Positions 63,643 to 64,000 of a stretch of 64,000 nucleotides of DNA are shown here, piece after piece. Both the position numbers and the translations under genes were made by a program. How positions within the stretch are numbered: position 1 is the stretch's first letter; every line of letters starts with the position of its first letter. A model generated the notes under the pieces. That model was not told where the DNA came from and searched no databases. It saw only the letters and a program-made list of their open reading frames with translations. The stretch comes from Pseudomonadota bacterium (GTDB lineage Bacteria; Pseudomonadota; Alphaproteobacteria; Azospirillales; Azospirillaceae), in assembly GCA_023423695.1 (NCBI GenBank), contig JAFAFA010000042.1, positions 1 to 64,000 of the forward strand. Reading direction: 5' to 3'.

Positions 63643-64000
63643 CACTTGATCCTCCTGACCACCTGCTGGGTTCCGCCGTCCAGCAGGAGCCTCAGCTTTT
63701 CGCGCGCCCGGGCCAGCCGCGACATCACCGTACCGATCGGCAGTTCAAGAACCTCCGCCACCTCGCGGTAGGACAGCCCCTCCATTCCCGTCAGCAGCAG
63801 GATGGTGCGATGCTCGTCGCTCAGCTGGGCGAAAGCGCGAGCGAAGTCGCGCACCGCCCCACGGTCGGTCGGCGGCGCACTGAGCGCCAGATCGTCGGCC
63901 AAATCCTCCACCGGCACTTCCGCCCCGCGCCGCCGCCGCCCGCGCTGGCCGGAGATGTGCAGGTTGTGCAGAATGGTCATCAGCCAGCCGCTGAGCTTCG
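63642..64000 (-). CDS. ECF RNA polymerase sigma factor (5' part beyond window)
   Basis: C-terminal 119 residues. End of region 2 (WLMTILHNLHISGQRG) and a complete region 4 (RAFAQLSDEHRTILLLTGME; SYREVAEVLELPIGTVMSRL; ARAREKLRLLLDG). The frame is open through the right edge, so an ATG at 63980 is internal. The anti-sigma gene follows with one-nt overlap, giving the standard sigma/anti-sigma pair. Confidence 0.9.
   Translation of the reverse strand, partial: KLSGWLMTILHNLHISGQRGRRRRGAEVPVEDLADDLALSAPPTDRGAVRDFARAFAQLSDEHRTILLLTGMEGLSYREVAEVLELPIGTVMSRLARAREKLRLLLDGGTQQVVRRIK

Overview
This 64 kb window is GC-rich and reads as a chromosome segment of an alphaproteobacterium, most likely a free-living member of the Rhodospirillales such as an Azospirillum relative (inference). 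The pointers are a GcrA cell-cycle regulator, a SAM-II riboswitch in front of metZ, a phasin, a protein of the nitrogenase-associated ArsC-like family, a eukaryotic-type NADP isocitrate dehydrogenase and many two-component sensor proteins. No tRNA, rRNA, insertion sequence, prophage or CRISPR array was recognised.

Layout. 0-10 kb: the end of etfA, a glyoxalase-like protein, two sensor kinases, murJ, a SAM-II riboswitch with terminator and metZ, and a phasin. 10-19 kb: a His-rich CDF metal transporter, an OsmC-like protein, a YjbH-type outer-membrane protein, small envelope proteins, an ECF sigma factor, a Sel1/SLT lytic transglycosylase behind an unusual leader, and a methyltransferase. 19-32 kb: a DEAD-box helicase followed by a stand-alone AsnC/Lrp ligand-binding domain, two hydrolases, a lipoprotein, a spermidine-synthase-like protein, parE, a thioesterase, a three-gene NitT/TauT-type ABC importer and an FtsH-like protease.

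32-41.5 kb is a dense signalling block. On the plus strand a periplasmic binding protein overlaps by 4 nt a membrane HAMP-PP2C phosphatase (SiaA-like), followed by an OmpR-type regulator. Facing it on the minus strand are a receiver-DUF3369-histidine kinase, a SiaB-like kinase, a SiaC-like (DUF1987) phosphoprotein and a soluble histidine kinase that overlaps siaC by 4 nt. A further HisKA_2 kinase is divergent. This resembles the Pseudomonas SiaABCD threonine-phosphorylation switch, but with a histidine kinase in the place of the diguanylate cyclase SiaD. It is the best candidate here for an undescribed system.

41.5-50 kb: a HisE-like protein, two tandem paralogous mini-proteins with internal W-x-x-ATP repeats, a Crp/Fnr regulator, DUF502, recG, small hypotheticals and mltG. 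49.5-57 kb: the fatty-acid cluster (fabD, fabG, acpP, fabF, then mltG) on the minus strand, an acyltransferase, and rpsF-rpsR-DUF2232-rplI on the plus strand. 57-64 kb: a cyclopropane-fatty-acid-synthase-like methyltransferase, icd, a small Rossmann protein, a QmcA/NfeD pair, gcrA, and an ECF sigma/anti-sigma pair whose sigma gene runs off the right edge.

Start codons were chosen from ribosome-binding sites and family N-termini by eye. Family assignments rest on motif recognition, not on database searches.
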